DNA of 64,000 bases from an uncultured Selenomonadales bacterium. Lineage in GTDB: Bacteria > Bacillota > Negativicutes > DSM-1736 > Dendrosporobacteraceae. A program made the translations under genes and the position numbers. Each line of letters starts with the position of its first letter. The first letter of the stretch is position 1. The notes under the pieces are model-generated. The model was not told the origin of the DNA. It saw only the letters and a program-made list of their open reading frames with translations, and searched no databases. Shown in pieces: positions 26,874 to 34,598 of the stretch. The stretch covers positions 372,001 through 436,000 of the forward strand of contig CAMJML010000001.1 in assembly GCA_946407015.1 (NCBI GenBank), in the 5' to 3' direction.

Positions 26874-27431
26874 ATGGAAGAACTAGCCGCAATTGGCAGC
26901 CAGGTACGGGAGGCTGCCGAAGAATTGATTCAAACAGCCTGTTTAAGTGCCGGACAGATTTTAGTCATTGGCTGTAGTACCAGTGAAGTGATTGGGGCCA
27001 GAATCGGTACCGGCGGTTCGGCTGAAGCAGCCAGGCTAATCCTGGAGAATTTGCGCAGTGTTTGCAGACAATACAGCATCGCTCTGGCGGTGCAATGCTG
27101 CGAACACCTGAACCGGGCTTTGGTGGTGGAACGGTCGACGATGCAGCAATACGGGCTGGAGCAGGTGGCGGTAGTGCCTGTTCCAAAAGCCGGAGGAGCT
27201 CTGGCTGCGCATGCCATGCGTGATTTTGATGATGCTGTTGTGGTAGAAGCCATTGCCGCTCATGCCGGGCTGGATATTGGCTGTACGTTGATTGGAATGC
27301 ATTTAAGGCGAGTTGCCGTTCCGGTTCGCTTAAAGCAGAAAATCATCGGTCAGGCTATTGTGATTGCTGCCCGCACTCGCCCCAAATTGATTGGCGGTGT
27401 CCGGGCTGTTTATGAATTGCCGAACGAGTGA
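26874..27431 (+). CDS. ywlG: TIGR01440 / DUF436 family protein
   Basis: A 185-residue protein with LVIGCSTSEVIGARIGTGGS and the HLNRALVVER and VPVPKAGGALAAHAM segments that define this family. Function is not established; it almost always sits immediately upstream of glyA, as here (28-base gap). Ribosome site AGGAGG. Conserved Cys and His residues are visible, but no catalytic mechanism is known. Confidence 0.9.
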   Translation: MEELAAIGSQVREAAEELIQTACLSAGQILVIGCSTSEVIGARIGTGGSAEAARLILENLRSVCRQYSIALAVQCCEHLNRALVVERSTMQQYGLEQVAVVPVPKAGGALAAHAMRDFDDAVVVEAIAAHAGLDIGCTLIGMHLRRVAVPVRLKQKIIGQAIVIAARTRPKLIGGVRAVYELPNE

Positions 27432-27459
27432 AAATGAATAAAGGTTGGGGGAATCAACA

Positions 27460-28695
27460 GTGACTTTACTTGCTCATGTCGATCCAGAAGTAGCTCAGGC
27501 TATTGATCTTGAGCTCAAACGCCAGCAAAATAAGCTGGAGCTTATTGCCTCAGAGAACTTTGTCAGCCAAGCAGTGATGGAAGCGCAGGGTTCGGTATTA
27601 ACCAATAAGTATGCCGAAGGCTATCCGGGCAAACGGTATTATGGCGGCTGCGAACATGTCGATATTGTGGAACAGCTGGCTATTGACCGGGCGAAGGCCT
27701 TGTTTGGTGCCGAGCATGCCAATGTTCAGCCGCATTCCGGCGCTCAGGCCAATACGGCTGTTTATTTTGCCTGCCTGCAGCCGGGAGATACTATTTTAGG
27801 CATGAACTTGGCTCATGGCGGCCATTTAACTCATGGCAGCCCGGTCAACATTTCCGGAAAGTATTTTAAAATTATTCCATACGGTGTGGATGAAAAGACT
27901 CACCGGATTGATTATGAGGAAGTACGGCGCCTGGCGCTGGAGCATAAACCGAAGATGCTGGTTGCCGGTGCAAGTGCTTACACCCGGACAATCGACTTTG
28001 AATTGCTGGGGCAAATTGCCCGTGAAGCCGGAGCCATCTTCATGGTGGATATGGCGCACATTGCCGGATTGGTCGCTGCAGGCGTACATCCAAGCCCTGT
28101 TCCGCATGCCGATATTGTGACCACCACAACGCACAAAACCCTGCGTGGACCGCGCGGCGGAATTATTCTTTGCCGTGAACAGTGGGCTGCCGCAATTAAT
28201 AAAGCCGTATTCCCTGGTATTCAAGGCGGGCCTCTGATGCATGTGATTGCTGCGAAAGCGGTTGCTCTGAAGGAAGCGATGACTGAAGAGTTTCGCCTTT
28301 ATCAGCAGCAAATTGTAAAAAATGCGGTCGCTTTGGCTGCTAAGCTGGCTGCATCCGGTTTTAGCCTGATTTCCGGCGGCACTGACAATCACTTGATGTT
28401 GGTCGATGTGCGGGGGCAAAATCTGACCGGTAAAGAAGCTGAAAAGCTCTTAGATGAAATTGGTATCACGGTCAATAAAAATGCTATTCCCTTTGATCCG
28501 GCCAGCCCGTTTGTGACCAGCGGCATTCGCATTGGCACACCGGCGTTGACGACCCGTGGCCTGAAAGAAGAAGATATGCAGGTCGTCGGTGAAATCATTT
28601 CCTTAACATTAAATCATCCTCACGATGAAGCTGCCAAGGCCAAAGCCGTTCAATTGGTCAGCGAAGTTTGCCAAAAATATCCGCTTTATGCATAG
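27460..28695 (+). CDS. glyA: Serine hydroxymethyltransferase
   Basis: A 411-residue PLP enzyme: serine + tetrahydrofolate to glycine + methylene-THF, the main source of one-carbon units. PLP lysine motif [16 protein letters not shown]-terminal [10 protein letters not shown] and [15 protein letters not shown]. The GTG at 27460 follows GGGGGA by 7-8 nt; a TTG at 27445 lies upstream of that site. Full length. upp follows after 11 bases. Confidence 0.97.
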   Translation: MTLLAHVDPEVAQAIDLELKRQQNKLELIASENFVSQAVMEAQGSVLTNKYAEGYPGKRYYGGCEHVDIVEQLAIDRAKALFGAEHANVQPHSGAQANTAVYFACLQPGDTILGMNLAHGGHLTHGSPVNISGKYFKIIPYGVDEKTHRIDYEEVRRLALEHKPKMLVAGASAYTRTIDFELLGQIAREAGAIFMVDMAHIAGLVAAGVHPSPVPHADIVTTTTHKTLRGPRGGIILCREQWAAAINKAVFPGIQGGPLMHVIAAKAVALKEAMTEEFRLYQQQIVKNAVALAAKLAASGFSLISGGTDNHLMLVDVRGQNLTGKEAEKLLDEIGITVNKNAIPFDPASPFVTSGIRIGTPALTTRGLKEEDMQVVGEIISLTLNHPHDEAAKAKAVQLVSEVCQKYPLYA

Positions 28696-28706
28696 GAGAA
28701 CTGAAT

Positions 28707-29342
28707 ATGACTGAACTGAAAATTAATATTATTAACCATCCGCTTATCCAACATAAGCTTACCTTTATCCGGGATCAAAAAACCGGTACCAAGGAATTCC
28801 GTGAATTGCTTGAAGAAATCGCCATGCTGATGGCCTATGAAATTACACGTGAGCTGCCACTGGAAAATACTGAGGTCATCACACCGGTTGGCCCTTGCCA
28901 ATGCAAAGTTCTCAGTGGCAAAAAGATTGGCGTAATTCCAATTTTACGTGCCGGATTAGGCATGGTCAGCGGGGTATTGAAACTGATCCCGGCGGCTAAA
29001 GTGGGCCATGTTGGCTTATACCGCGACCCTGAAACGCTAAAACCGGTTGAATATTACTGCAAACTGCCTACCGATGTGCATGAGCGTGAACTGGTTGTGA
29101 TTGATCCTATGCTGGCCACCGGCGGTTCGGCTGCAGCGGCGATTACGCTCTTAAAAACCAAAGGGGCGAAGAATATTAAGCTGATGTGCCTGGTGTCGGC
29201 TCCGGAAGGAATCCGTGTGGTCAATGAAGCGCATCCTGATGTTGAGATTTATACAGCAGCAGTGGATGAGTGCCTGAATGATCATGGCTATATTGTTCCG
29301 GGGTTGGGCGATGCCGGCGACCGGATTTTCGGTACGAAATAA
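28707..29342 (+). CDS. upp: Uracil phosphoribosyltransferase
   Basis: A 211-residue enzyme of pyrimidine salvage: uracil + PRPP to UMP. The PRPP loop [16 protein letters not shown] and the uracil-binding C terminus [13 protein letters not shown] are diagnostic. ATG 28707 with AGGAGA; the longer in-frame start lies inside glyA. Last gene of the rpmE-to-upp block, followed by a terminator. Confidence 0.97.
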   Translation: MTELKINIINHPLIQHKLTFIRDQKTGTKEFRELLEEIAMLMAYEITRELPLENTEVITPVGPCQCKVLSGKKIGVIPILRAGLGMVSGVLKLIPAAKVGHVGLYRDPETLKPVEYYCKLPTDVHERELVVIDPMLATGGSAAAAITLLKTKGAKNIKLMCLVSAPEGIRVVNEAHPDVEIYTAAVDECLNDHGYIVPGLGDAGDRIFGTK

Positions 29343-29352
29343 GAACTTATTG

Positions 29353-29382
29353 AGAGGGAGACGATTGTCTCTCTCTTTTTTA
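29353..29382 (+). terminator. Terminator after upp
   Basis: Stem GAGAG-GAGAC / GTCTC-TCTCTC around GATT, then TTTTTT. Confidence 0.8.
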
Positions 29383-29406
29383 TTTGCTGGTAGCTAAGTA
29401 TGCTAT

Positions 29407-29520
29407 AAAAAATCCCCTCCACCGTAACCCTCTGTGTCCTCTGCGCACTCTGTGGTTCAATCACCCCTGCGCAATCACATCGCGCCGTCCCCATTGAGTC
29501 CTTCGAGTACTTTGCGGTAA
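29407..29520. repeat. Dispersed repeat element, copy 3
   Basis: Begins AAAAAATCCCCTCCACCGTA, contains CCTCTGCGCACTCTGTGGTT and the centre GCGCAATCACATCGCGC, and ends with a TACTTTGCGGTAA end. About 85 bases are nearly the same as the copy at 29670. The 780-base gap 29343-30129 holds the upp terminator, this element, a 150-base unassigned stretch, a second element and a non-coding transcript; I see no gene in it. Confidence 0.7.
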
Positions 29521-29669
29521 ACCGTTTCTTTCCCTTTAAGTTCGCCTGTAACTTGGCAGCCGGGACATCTGCCGCTACGGACGTTCCTGACGCCGTTACC
29601 GTCGGCAAAGCCTCCGACAGCTGTGGTCACAAGTCCCGCAGCAGAAATCCCGGCCGCCAGCATGTCTAT

Positions 29670-29793
29670 GAAAAAATCCCCCCCACCGTAACCCTCTGTG
29701 ACCTATGCGCCCTCTGTGGTTCAATCATCCCTGCGCGATAATATCGCGCCGTTCCTCCGTCTTCCCTTTGCGTCCTTGTGTCCTTTGCGGCTA
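29670..29793. repeat. Dispersed repeat element, copy 4
   Basis: Direct repeat of the preceding element (starts AAAAAATCCCCCCCACCGTA; centre GCGCGATAATATCGCGC; end CCTTTGCGGCTAA). The same central palindrome occurs in copy 2 at 22017-22129. Confidence 0.7.
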
Positions 29794-29877
29794 ACCGTCA
29801 TCCTAGCCCGTCTATCATACATAAAAAGTAATTATTTTAAATAATTTTAATAATTAGAAAATTTCGTGATGAAAGTA

Positions 29878-29905
29878 TTGCTTTTTTGGCTGATTATGGT
29901 ATGAT
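29878..29905 (+). promoter_or_regulatory. Extended -10 promoter of a non-coding transcript
   Basis: TTGCTT (29878-29883), 16 bp, TATGAT (29900-29905) with TG two bases upstream (TGGTATGAT, extended -10). Transcription would begin near 29912. Confidence 0.65.
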
Positions 29906-29911
29906 AGACAC

Positions 29912-30085
29912 ATAAGTTATTCATGTAACTTAATAATGAGGCTAGAGAAAAGAGAGCCCGAAACGTTGTTGTGCAAGCATGACTAGTTTCGGATTTTATT
30001 TTCTAGGCTATAAAAGTTTTCATCCCCACACACAAATCCACACCCTAAAGAAAAAATCCAGGCATTTTTTGCCTGGATTTTTTCT
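29912..30085 (+). ncRNA. Candidate structured small RNA, about 175 nt
   Basis: The segment is bounded by a good promoter and a strong terminator and has no reading frame. From about 29939 to 30008 it can fold into one long interrupted hairpin: AGGCTAGA pairs with TCTAGGCT (one mismatch), then an A-rich/T-rich internal region, then CCGAAAC pairs with GTTTCGG around a roughly 20-nt loop. The tail holds an unpaired C-rich stretch and the terminator hairpin at 30056-30085 (ATCCAGGC/GCCTGGAT, loop ATTTTTT). Length and long interrupted helix recall 6S RNA, but I could not confirm that; it may be a different sRNA or a leader. Confidence 0.55.
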
Positions 30086-30097
30086 TTTCGCTATAAT
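30069..30097 (+). promoter_or_regulatory. Promoter of the sirtuin gene
   Basis: TTGCCT (30069-30074), 17 bp, TATAAT (30092-30097). The -35 lies within the terminator stem of the preceding small RNA. Confidence 0.55.
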
Positions 30098-30129
30098 GGA
30101 ATCAGTAGGATGCTCAAGGAGGGTTGTTT

Positions 30130-30906
30130 GTGACAGCAGTGGAGGACATTAGTACAGCTTGGCAGCAGGCCCGGCGGGTAGTTGTTTTTACCGGAGCCGG
30201 AATGAGTACGGAATCGGGGTTGCCGGATTTTCGCTCGGCCCGCGGCTTATGGAAACAGCGGCCGGAAAGTCTGGCTACGCTGGAAGCTTTGTACGGGCAG
30301 CCGGATGAATTTTATTTCTTTTATCAATGGCGTATCGCCAAACTCTGGTCGGTAGCGCCTAATGACGGTCATCTTGCATTGGCTGCCTTGGTACAGGCCG
30401 GTTATCTTTATCAGCTCATTACACAAAATGTCGATGGTTTGCACCAGCGGGCGGGTTCAAGCGCTGTCCTGGAGCTGCACGGAACGTTACGGACCGTTCG
30501 CTGTCTGGCCTGTCACGCCGAATATGACAGCCGTCAATTATTGCCGGCTGCTCCCGGGTGGGAACAGGATTACCGGCAAGGACGATATAAGCCTGGACCG
30601 GAATGCTGCTGTCCCTCCTGTCAGGGAAAACTCAGGCCCGATGTGGTGCTGTTTGGTGAGCAGCTTCCTGAGCATGCCTGGCAGGCTGCAGTCCGTGCCA
30701 GCCATGAAGCCGATCTTTTTGTTGTAATTGGCTCTGCATTGGCGGTATCTCCAGCCAATTATTGTCCCCAGGTTGCACTCAATCAAGGAGCGCAGCTCCT
30801 GATTATCAACGAAGAAGCGACACCCTTTGATGAGGTAGCCACCTGGGTGGTGAGGGAAAAAAGCGGCCGGGTTTTATCCAGGCTGGTCAAGCAGATCCTA
30901 GGTTAA
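30130..30906 (+). CDS. cobB: NAD-dependent protein deacylase (sirtuin)
   Basis: A 258-residue Sir2-family enzyme removing acyl groups from lysine with NAD+. Motifs: [17 protein letters not shown], the catalytic [12 protein letters not shown], four zinc cysteines (CLACH and CCPSCQG), and NAD-binding [14 protein letters not shown] 30130 lies 6 nt after AAGGAGGG. The gene name cobB comes from Salmonella, where the sirtuin can substitute in cobalamin synthesis; that does not by itself tie it to the cobalamin island downstream. Not to be confused with cobyrinate amidase. Confidence 0.94.
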   Translation: MTAVEDISTAWQQARRVVVFTGAGMSTESGLPDFRSARGLWKQRPESLATLEALYGQPDEFYFFYQWRIAKLWSVAPNDGHLALAALVQAGYLYQLITQNVDGLHQRAGSSAVLELHGTLRTVRCLACHAEYDSRQLLPAAPGWEQDYRQGRYKPGPECCCPSCQGKLRPDVVLFGEQLPEHAWQAAVRASHEADLFVVIGSALAVSPANYCPQVALNQGAQLLIINEEATPFDEVATWVVREKSGRVLSRLVKQILG

Positions 30907-30912
30907 GGCATT

Positions 30913-30950
30913 CCCAAGGGGCAGGCGTCTGCCCCTTGGGTTATTTTTTT
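30913..30950 (+). terminator. Terminator after the sirtuin gene
   Basis: A perfect 12-bp stem (CCCAAGGGGCAG, 30913-30924, with 30929-30940) around GCGT, then TTATTTTTTTT. Confidence 0.9.
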
Positions 30951-30975
30951 TATTGTTAATTTCTTGAAAAACAGC

Positions 30976-31004
30976 TTGACAAACTGGAGAGAAAGTTCTA
31001 TATT
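30976..31004 (+). promoter_or_regulatory. Sigma-A promoter of the DUF2325 gene
   Basis: TTGACA (30976-30981), 17 bp, TATATT (30999-31004). A Fur box begins just after the -10. Confidence 0.75.
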
Positions 31005-31014
31005 ATACATATAA

Positions 31015-31029
31015 TGATAATCATTATCA
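31015..31029. promoter_or_regulatory. Fur box 1
   Basis: TGATAAT-C-ATTATCA, a perfect 7-1-7 Fur inverted repeat, placed where it would block transcription initiation from the promoter at 30976-31004. A 19-bp reading of the site (31010-31028) matches the classical Fur consensus in 18 positions. Confidence 0.85.
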
Positions 31030-31087
31030 TGATGATTGGATATTGAAACGACGAACCCTAATCCGGGTATTTTTTTTCCAGTCAAAA

Positions 31088-31102
31088 TGATAATGATTAT
31101 CA
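31088..31102. promoter_or_regulatory. Fur box 2
   Basis: TGATAAT-G-ATTATCA, again a perfect 7-1-7 repeat, 73 bp downstream of box 1 and just before the ribosome site. Between the two boxes is a short hairpin (ACCC/GGGT) followed by T8, which could act as an attenuator or terminator. Confidence 0.85.
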
Positions 31103-31126
31103 CCAACAACAAGGAGGAAGCTTTTT

Positions 31127-31420
31127 ATGTCCGTTGTCATTATTGGTGCCGACTATCTTGGGGGAATTGAGAAAAACTTATATTCAATGGGCGTTAAAGA
31201 ACTTATACATATAACCGGGCGGAAAGCGGCTAACCGCAATAAACTGAGCTTGCCTAAAAATACTTCGTTTGTTTTGGTGCTGACAGACTATGTCAATCAT
31301 AATACCGCCAAGATGATCAAGACCATGGCTAAGACTCAGGAAATTCCGTTAGTATTTGCCAAACGTTCCTGGGGCGCCGTAGAAAAGCAATTGATGGATT
31401 CCGGAGTATTAAGCTGTTGA
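31127..31420 (+). CDS. DUF2325 protein, Fur-regulated
   Basis: A 97-residue protein: SVVIIGADYLGGIEKNLYSM, then a short basic stretch (GRKAANRNKLSLP) and TDYVNHNTAKMIKTMAK, the pattern of DUF2325. The family has a Rossmann-like fold of unknown function. Two perfect Fur boxes upstream show that iron probably represses it, so it may act in iron limitation or in iron/haem trafficking (inference). AAGGAGG ribosome site. The STAS and flavodoxin genes follow in the same direction. Confidence 0.8.
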   Translation: MSVVIIGADYLGGIEKNLYSMGVKELIHITGRKAANRNKLSLPKNTSFVLVLTDYVNHNTAKMIKTMAKTQEIPLVFAKRSWGAVEKQLMDSGVLSC

Positions 31421-31467
31421 TGGTCCACAATCAATTCTTATGAGTGCAGGCAAAGGAGGTTGGGGCT

Positions 31468-31725
31468 ATGTCGATTTGGGTAAAGGCCGATGCCAGTCAA
31501 GTGTATATGAATATCAGTGGCGTTGTCTTGGCCGAGCATGTGGAGTTTTTGCGCAGTAATTTGATGAGCCGCATGCAATACGGCTACCGGCGTATTACCA
31601 TTAACATGAATAATGTTGTCAATTTTGACAGTCAAGGTAAACAGATGCTGGATTATGTCCGTAAGCGCATTGATCAAAATGGCGGCGAATTGATTATTGA
31701 AGACTCAGCCGGACGATTGGCTTAG
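31468..31725 (+). CDS. STAS-domain protein (anti-sigma factor antagonist type)
   Basis: An 85-residue protein made of one STAS domain: VYMNISGVVLAEHVEFLRS, then ITINMNNVVNFDSQGKQMLD, where the Ser of DSQG is in the position that is phosphorylated in SpoIIAA/RsbV-type antagonists. It ends at GGELIIEDSAGRLA. A partner kinase or anti-sigma factor is not nearby. ATG 31468 with AAAGGAGGT 7 nt upstream. It may be transcribed with the DUF2325 gene (47-base gap). Confidence 0.82.
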   Translation: MSIWVKADASQVYMNISGVVLAEHVEFLRSNLMSRMQYGYRRITINMNNVVNFDSQGKQMLDYVRKRIDQNGGELIIEDSAGRLA

Positions 31726-31796
31726 CAGGTTCACACAGTTAGGTATTAATGCTGCTGATGCCTTGAACAGGCAAGGCAGCGGTTAATAAAGCAACG

Positions 31797-31830
31797 ACCA
31801 AGCTTCAGGATCATGCTCCTGAAGCTTGGT
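31797..31830. repeat. 14-bp perfect hairpin upstream of the flavodoxin gene
   Basis: ACCAAGCTTCAGGA (31797-31810) and its perfect complement (31817-31830) around TCATGC. It is not followed by a T tract, so it is either a weak terminator or an mRNA-stabilising leader structure. Confidence 0.7.
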
Positions 31831-31868
31831 TGAGCGCAGAAATAAAATGAAATTTGGGAGGAATTGTT

Positions 31869-32294
31869 TTGAAGAAGATTGCCGTTATTTATTGGAGCGG
31901 AACCGGAAACACCGAGGCTATGGCACAGGCTGTTGCTGAAGGAGCGAAAAGTGATCATACTGAAGTTACCTTGCTGACTGTTGGTGAAGCAAGCGTGGAT
32001 ATAGTGAAAAATGCCGATGCAGTCGCTTTGGGCTGCCCGTCCATGGGAGCAGAAGTCCTGGAAGAATCGGAAATGGAACCTTTTGTAACTTCTATTGAAG
32101 GCGTGGTTTCAGGCAAACCATTGGTTCTGTTCGGCTCTTATGGCTGGGGGAATGGCGAGTGGATGGAAGACTGGGCATCCCGCATGACCAGATGTGGTGC
32201 GAATCTCTTGAGCGACGGCCTCATTGTCATGAATGCTCCTGATGCCGGCAGCTTGGAAGACTGCAAAGCACTTGGCCGTAAATTAAGCGGTTAA
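31869..32294 (+). CDS. Flavodoxin
   Basis: A 141-residue short-chain flavodoxin. The FMN phosphate loop is WSGTGNTEAMAQ, followed by LGCPSMGAEVLEE and LFGSYGWGNGEWM, the FMN ring-binding loops with their aromatic residues. Flavodoxins replace ferredoxin as low-potential electron carriers, often under iron limitation; the Fur-controlled gene 450 bases upstream fits this, though no Fur box lies directly before this gene. TTG 31869 follows GGGAGGA by 6 nt. Confidence 0.92.
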   Translation: MKKIAVIYWSGTGNTEAMAQAVAEGAKSDHTEVTLLTVGEASVDIVKNADAVALGCPSMGAEVLEESEMEPFVTSIEGVVSGKPLVLFGSYGWGNGEWMEDWASRMTRCGANLLSDGLIVMNAPDAGSLEDCKALGRKLSG

Positions 32295-32307
32295 TCATAA
32301 AAAACAC

Positions 32308-32344
32308 AAGACCACGCAACAAGTATTGTTGCGTGGTCTTTTTT
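32308..32344. terminator. Terminator between flavodoxin and ABC transporter genes
   Basis: A 15-bp perfect stem (32308-32322 with 32326-32340, AAGACCACGCAACAA) around GTA, followed by TTTT; the minus-strand side also has an A/T tract. It can serve both converging genes. Confidence 0.88.
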
Positions 32345-32375
32345 GACTCAATCGGAGTCACCTAAGGCTGGCTAG

Positions 32376-34121
32376 TCAACTGGGACGCTTACCCATGCGC
32401 AGAGGCTTGCTGATTTCGAACAAATGCCAGGAGCCGGATGGATTGATTTGCAAACCGCGCTGATGGTGCTCATCCAGTGTCTCCCGATGGCCGATACTGA
32501 TCAGTGCGGTGTTGGGCAGGCTTTGGCGCAGGTAATGGTAGAGTTGATATTCCGTTGTTTTATCCATACTGGACGTAGCCTCATCTAAGAATAACCATTC
32601 GGGCTGGTGCAAAATAGCCCGGCTGATGGACAAGCATTGCTGTTCGCCGACGGACAGAACCTTTCCCCAGTCTACGATGTCATCAAGCTGACTGGCTAGG
32701 CGCGGCAGCTTGCAATGGTGAAGCACATTGGACAGCCTTTCCTCACTGACTGACTGGCTAAGATGGGGATACAGCAGGACATTGCGCAAGGTGTCGACCG
32801 GAAAATAAGGGCTTTGGGGCAGGAACATCATGGACCGGCCGCCCGGTTTCACAATCCGGCCGTGAAAATTAGGCCAGATGCCGGCTAAGGTGCGAAATAA
32901 CGTGGTTTTGCCGCTGCCGGTGGAGCCGCTGATTAATAGCCGTTCTTTAGGATTGATGGTTAGCGTTAAGTCTTGAATGAGCGGCTGATCCTGCAGGGAT
33001 AAAACGGTCAGGTTGGCAATTGAGAGGCTCTGAGTTTTTTCATTGATCAACCTGCCCGGAGCAAGGGTAAGCGGGCCGATTTGGTTCATGGTTGTATGAA
33101 AGAATTGCAGCCGGTGGACGAGTGCCTTCCACAAAGCAATTCTATTGTAGCTGTCAATAATATAAGAAAAAGCGGAATGTACATACCAATAAGCACCGGA
33201 AATCTCGAACAACTGTCCAAGTTGAATTTCCTGATTAAAATAGCGTGGGGCCGCCACTAAAAATGTGAACACAATAGAAACCTGTGAATAGGCTGCTGAG
33301 AATAACGTAATGGTCCGGGTTGATTTGGCGATATCCAGGCAATTGCGGGCTACTTTTTGAAACTGGTCCATGAGGCTGGAACGTTCCTTGCTTTCCCCGC
33401 CATATAACGCGATGCATTCATCGTGATCCTTGACCCGGTCTAAACCGGCCCGGAACTGGGCTTCTGTAGCTTGTTGGATAGCACTTTGCCGGATGAGCGG
33501 CCGGCCGGCTTTGACTGTGAGCCAGGTGCCGCTTGCAGCGTAGAGAAAGGCAGCCCAGACCAAATAGCCGGGAATGACGAGTTCATAGGTAAACCAAGAG
33601 ACCTTCAATTGGCCGGATAATTGCCATAGCACGGCTGAAAAGGCCACCAGCGTGATGGAGTGGCGGAGCAGCCCGAGGATGAGATCCAAGGTATGGGTGA
33701 CAAAAAGATGGACATCTTCACTGATCCGCTGGGCTGGATTATCAATGGGTGTACCCAGGATGTTTAAATAATAATAGATGTGCTGATGCAGCCAGCGATC
33801 AATATATTGCTCGGTTAACCATTGCCGCCAGCGCAGGTGCAAAACCAAACGGAAATAAGCCTGATATCCCGAAATGATGACATAAAGGCAGGATATCAGC
33901 AAGAATTGCAGCAGGGTACTTAGAAAGCCGTCAAAATGATAACGCTGAAGATAATTATAAAACTCAGCCTGCCACTTATTTAGATATAAATTTAATCCGA
34001 CCAAAATGATGGTGCAAAGAATAACAAACAGCGAAAGCAGCCAGGCCGTCAGGCTTTTGTGTGACAGCCAATAGCCAAGAGCCATACGCATGAGGCGAAT
34101 TTGACTGGCAATATTGGGCAC
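32376..34121 (-). CDS. ABC transporter fused permease/ATPase of the YddA/SbmA-BacA type
   Basis: A 581-residue half-transporter: N-terminal membrane domain with about six helices (SLTAWLLSLFVILCTIILVG onwards) of the SbmA/BacA class, with LNKWQAEFYNYLQ typical of that class, then an ATPase domain with Walker A GSTGSGKTTLF, signature LSVGEQQCLSISRA and Walker B WLFLDEATSS. The group includes Mycobacterium tuberculosis Rv1819c, which imports cobalamin, and BacA-related peptide importers. GTG start with AGGAG. It is divergent from the RS1-cobN operon, so a role in corrinoid uptake is a reasonable but unproven inference. It carries no riboswitch of its own. Confidence 0.82.
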   Translation of the reverse strand: MPNIASQIRLMRMALGYWLSHKSLTAWLLSLFVILCTIILVGLNLYLNKWQAEFYNYLQRYHFDGFLSTLLQFLLISCLYVIISGYQAYFRLVLHLRWRQWLTEQYIDRWLHQHIYYYLNILGTPIDNPAQRISEDVHLFVTHTLDLILGLLRHSITLVAFSAVLWQLSGQLKVSWFTYELVIPGYLVWAAFLYAASGTWLTVKAGRPLIRQSAIQQATEAQFRAGLDRVKDHDECIALYGGESKERSSLMDQFQKVARNCLDIAKSTRTITLFSAAYSQVSIVFTFLVAAPRYFNQEIQLGQLFEISGAYWYVHSAFSYIIDSYNRIALWKALVHRLQFFHTTMNQIGPLTLAPGRLINEKTQSLSIANLTVLSLQDQPLIQDLTLTINPKERLLISGSTGSGKTTLFRTLAGIWPNFHGRIVKPGGRSMMFLPQSPYFPVDTLRNVLLYPHLSQSVSEERLSNVLHHCKLPRLASQLDDIVDWGKVLSVGEQQCLSISRAILHQPEWLFLDEATSSMDKTTEYQLYHYLRQSLPNTALISIGHRETLDEHHQRGLQINPSGSWHLFEISKPLRMGKRPS

Positions 34122-34226
34122 CCCCTCTCCTTGGCATGGCTGTGATCATCGAACAAGAAATTATATGGCTGAAAGGAGAGAAGTATGTGAAGGAGTTGTT
34201 CTTGGGCTGACGGACGGGCTGTTTGC

Positions 34227-34255
34227 TTGACAAGCCAATCGGAACAGGGTATTCT
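34227..34255 (+). promoter_or_regulatory. Promoter of riboswitch RS1 and cobN
   Basis: TTGACA (34227-34232), 17 bp, TATTCT (34250-34255). The aptamer begins about 28 nt later. The 477-base gap before cobN is filled by this promoter, RS1 and a terminator. Confidence 0.8.
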
Positions 34256-34282
34256 GGTGACAGTATCCAAATTTCATAGCTT

Positions 34283-34488
34283 GGTATAGGTGCCCTGTCG
34301 GGCTTAATAGGGAAGACCGGTGTAATACCGGCGCGGTCCCGCCACTGTAATGGTGAGCTGCCTCAATGAATTTGCCACTGAGATTTTGATCTTGGGAAGG
34401 CTTGAGGAAAGCAATGATCCAGAGCCAGGAGAACTGCCTATATAGCAATCACCGCTACAACCTGCGAGCGATAGGGAGGGGATTTGTC
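34283..34488 (+). promoter_or_regulatory. Cobalamin riboswitch RS1
   Basis: All class hallmarks are present: GGTATAGGTGCC start, GGGAAGACCGGTG, core GCGCGGTCCCGCCACTGTAA, GCCACTG followed by CTTGGGAAGG, and the B12 box AGCCAGGAGAACTGCC (34423-34438), ending with the GCGATAGGGAGGGGA strand. Adenosylcobalamin-type aptamer, predicted to switch off cobN expression by the terminator that follows. Confidence 0.97.
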
Positions 34489-34527
34489 TGACGAACCTGG
34501 CTTTAGCCTGCTGGTTTTACGCTGAGC

Positions 34528-34553
34528 AACTCCCTGAATGGGAGTTTTTTTAT
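34528..34553 (+). terminator. RS1 expression-platform terminator
   Basis: AACTCCC/GGGAGTT stem around TGAAT, followed by T7. It lies 40 nt after the aptamer and 45 nt before cobN. Confidence 0.88.
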
Positions 34554-34598
34554 TTTTTAACACTGTAAAACTTAATGTCAATAAAGGAGTTTGATCCT

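Noticed and set aside
29475-29663. Small minus-strand frame with a CPGC motif between two repeat copies
   Set aside because: No ribosome site, partly inside repeat sequence, no recognisable family; could be a gene relic but not supportable.
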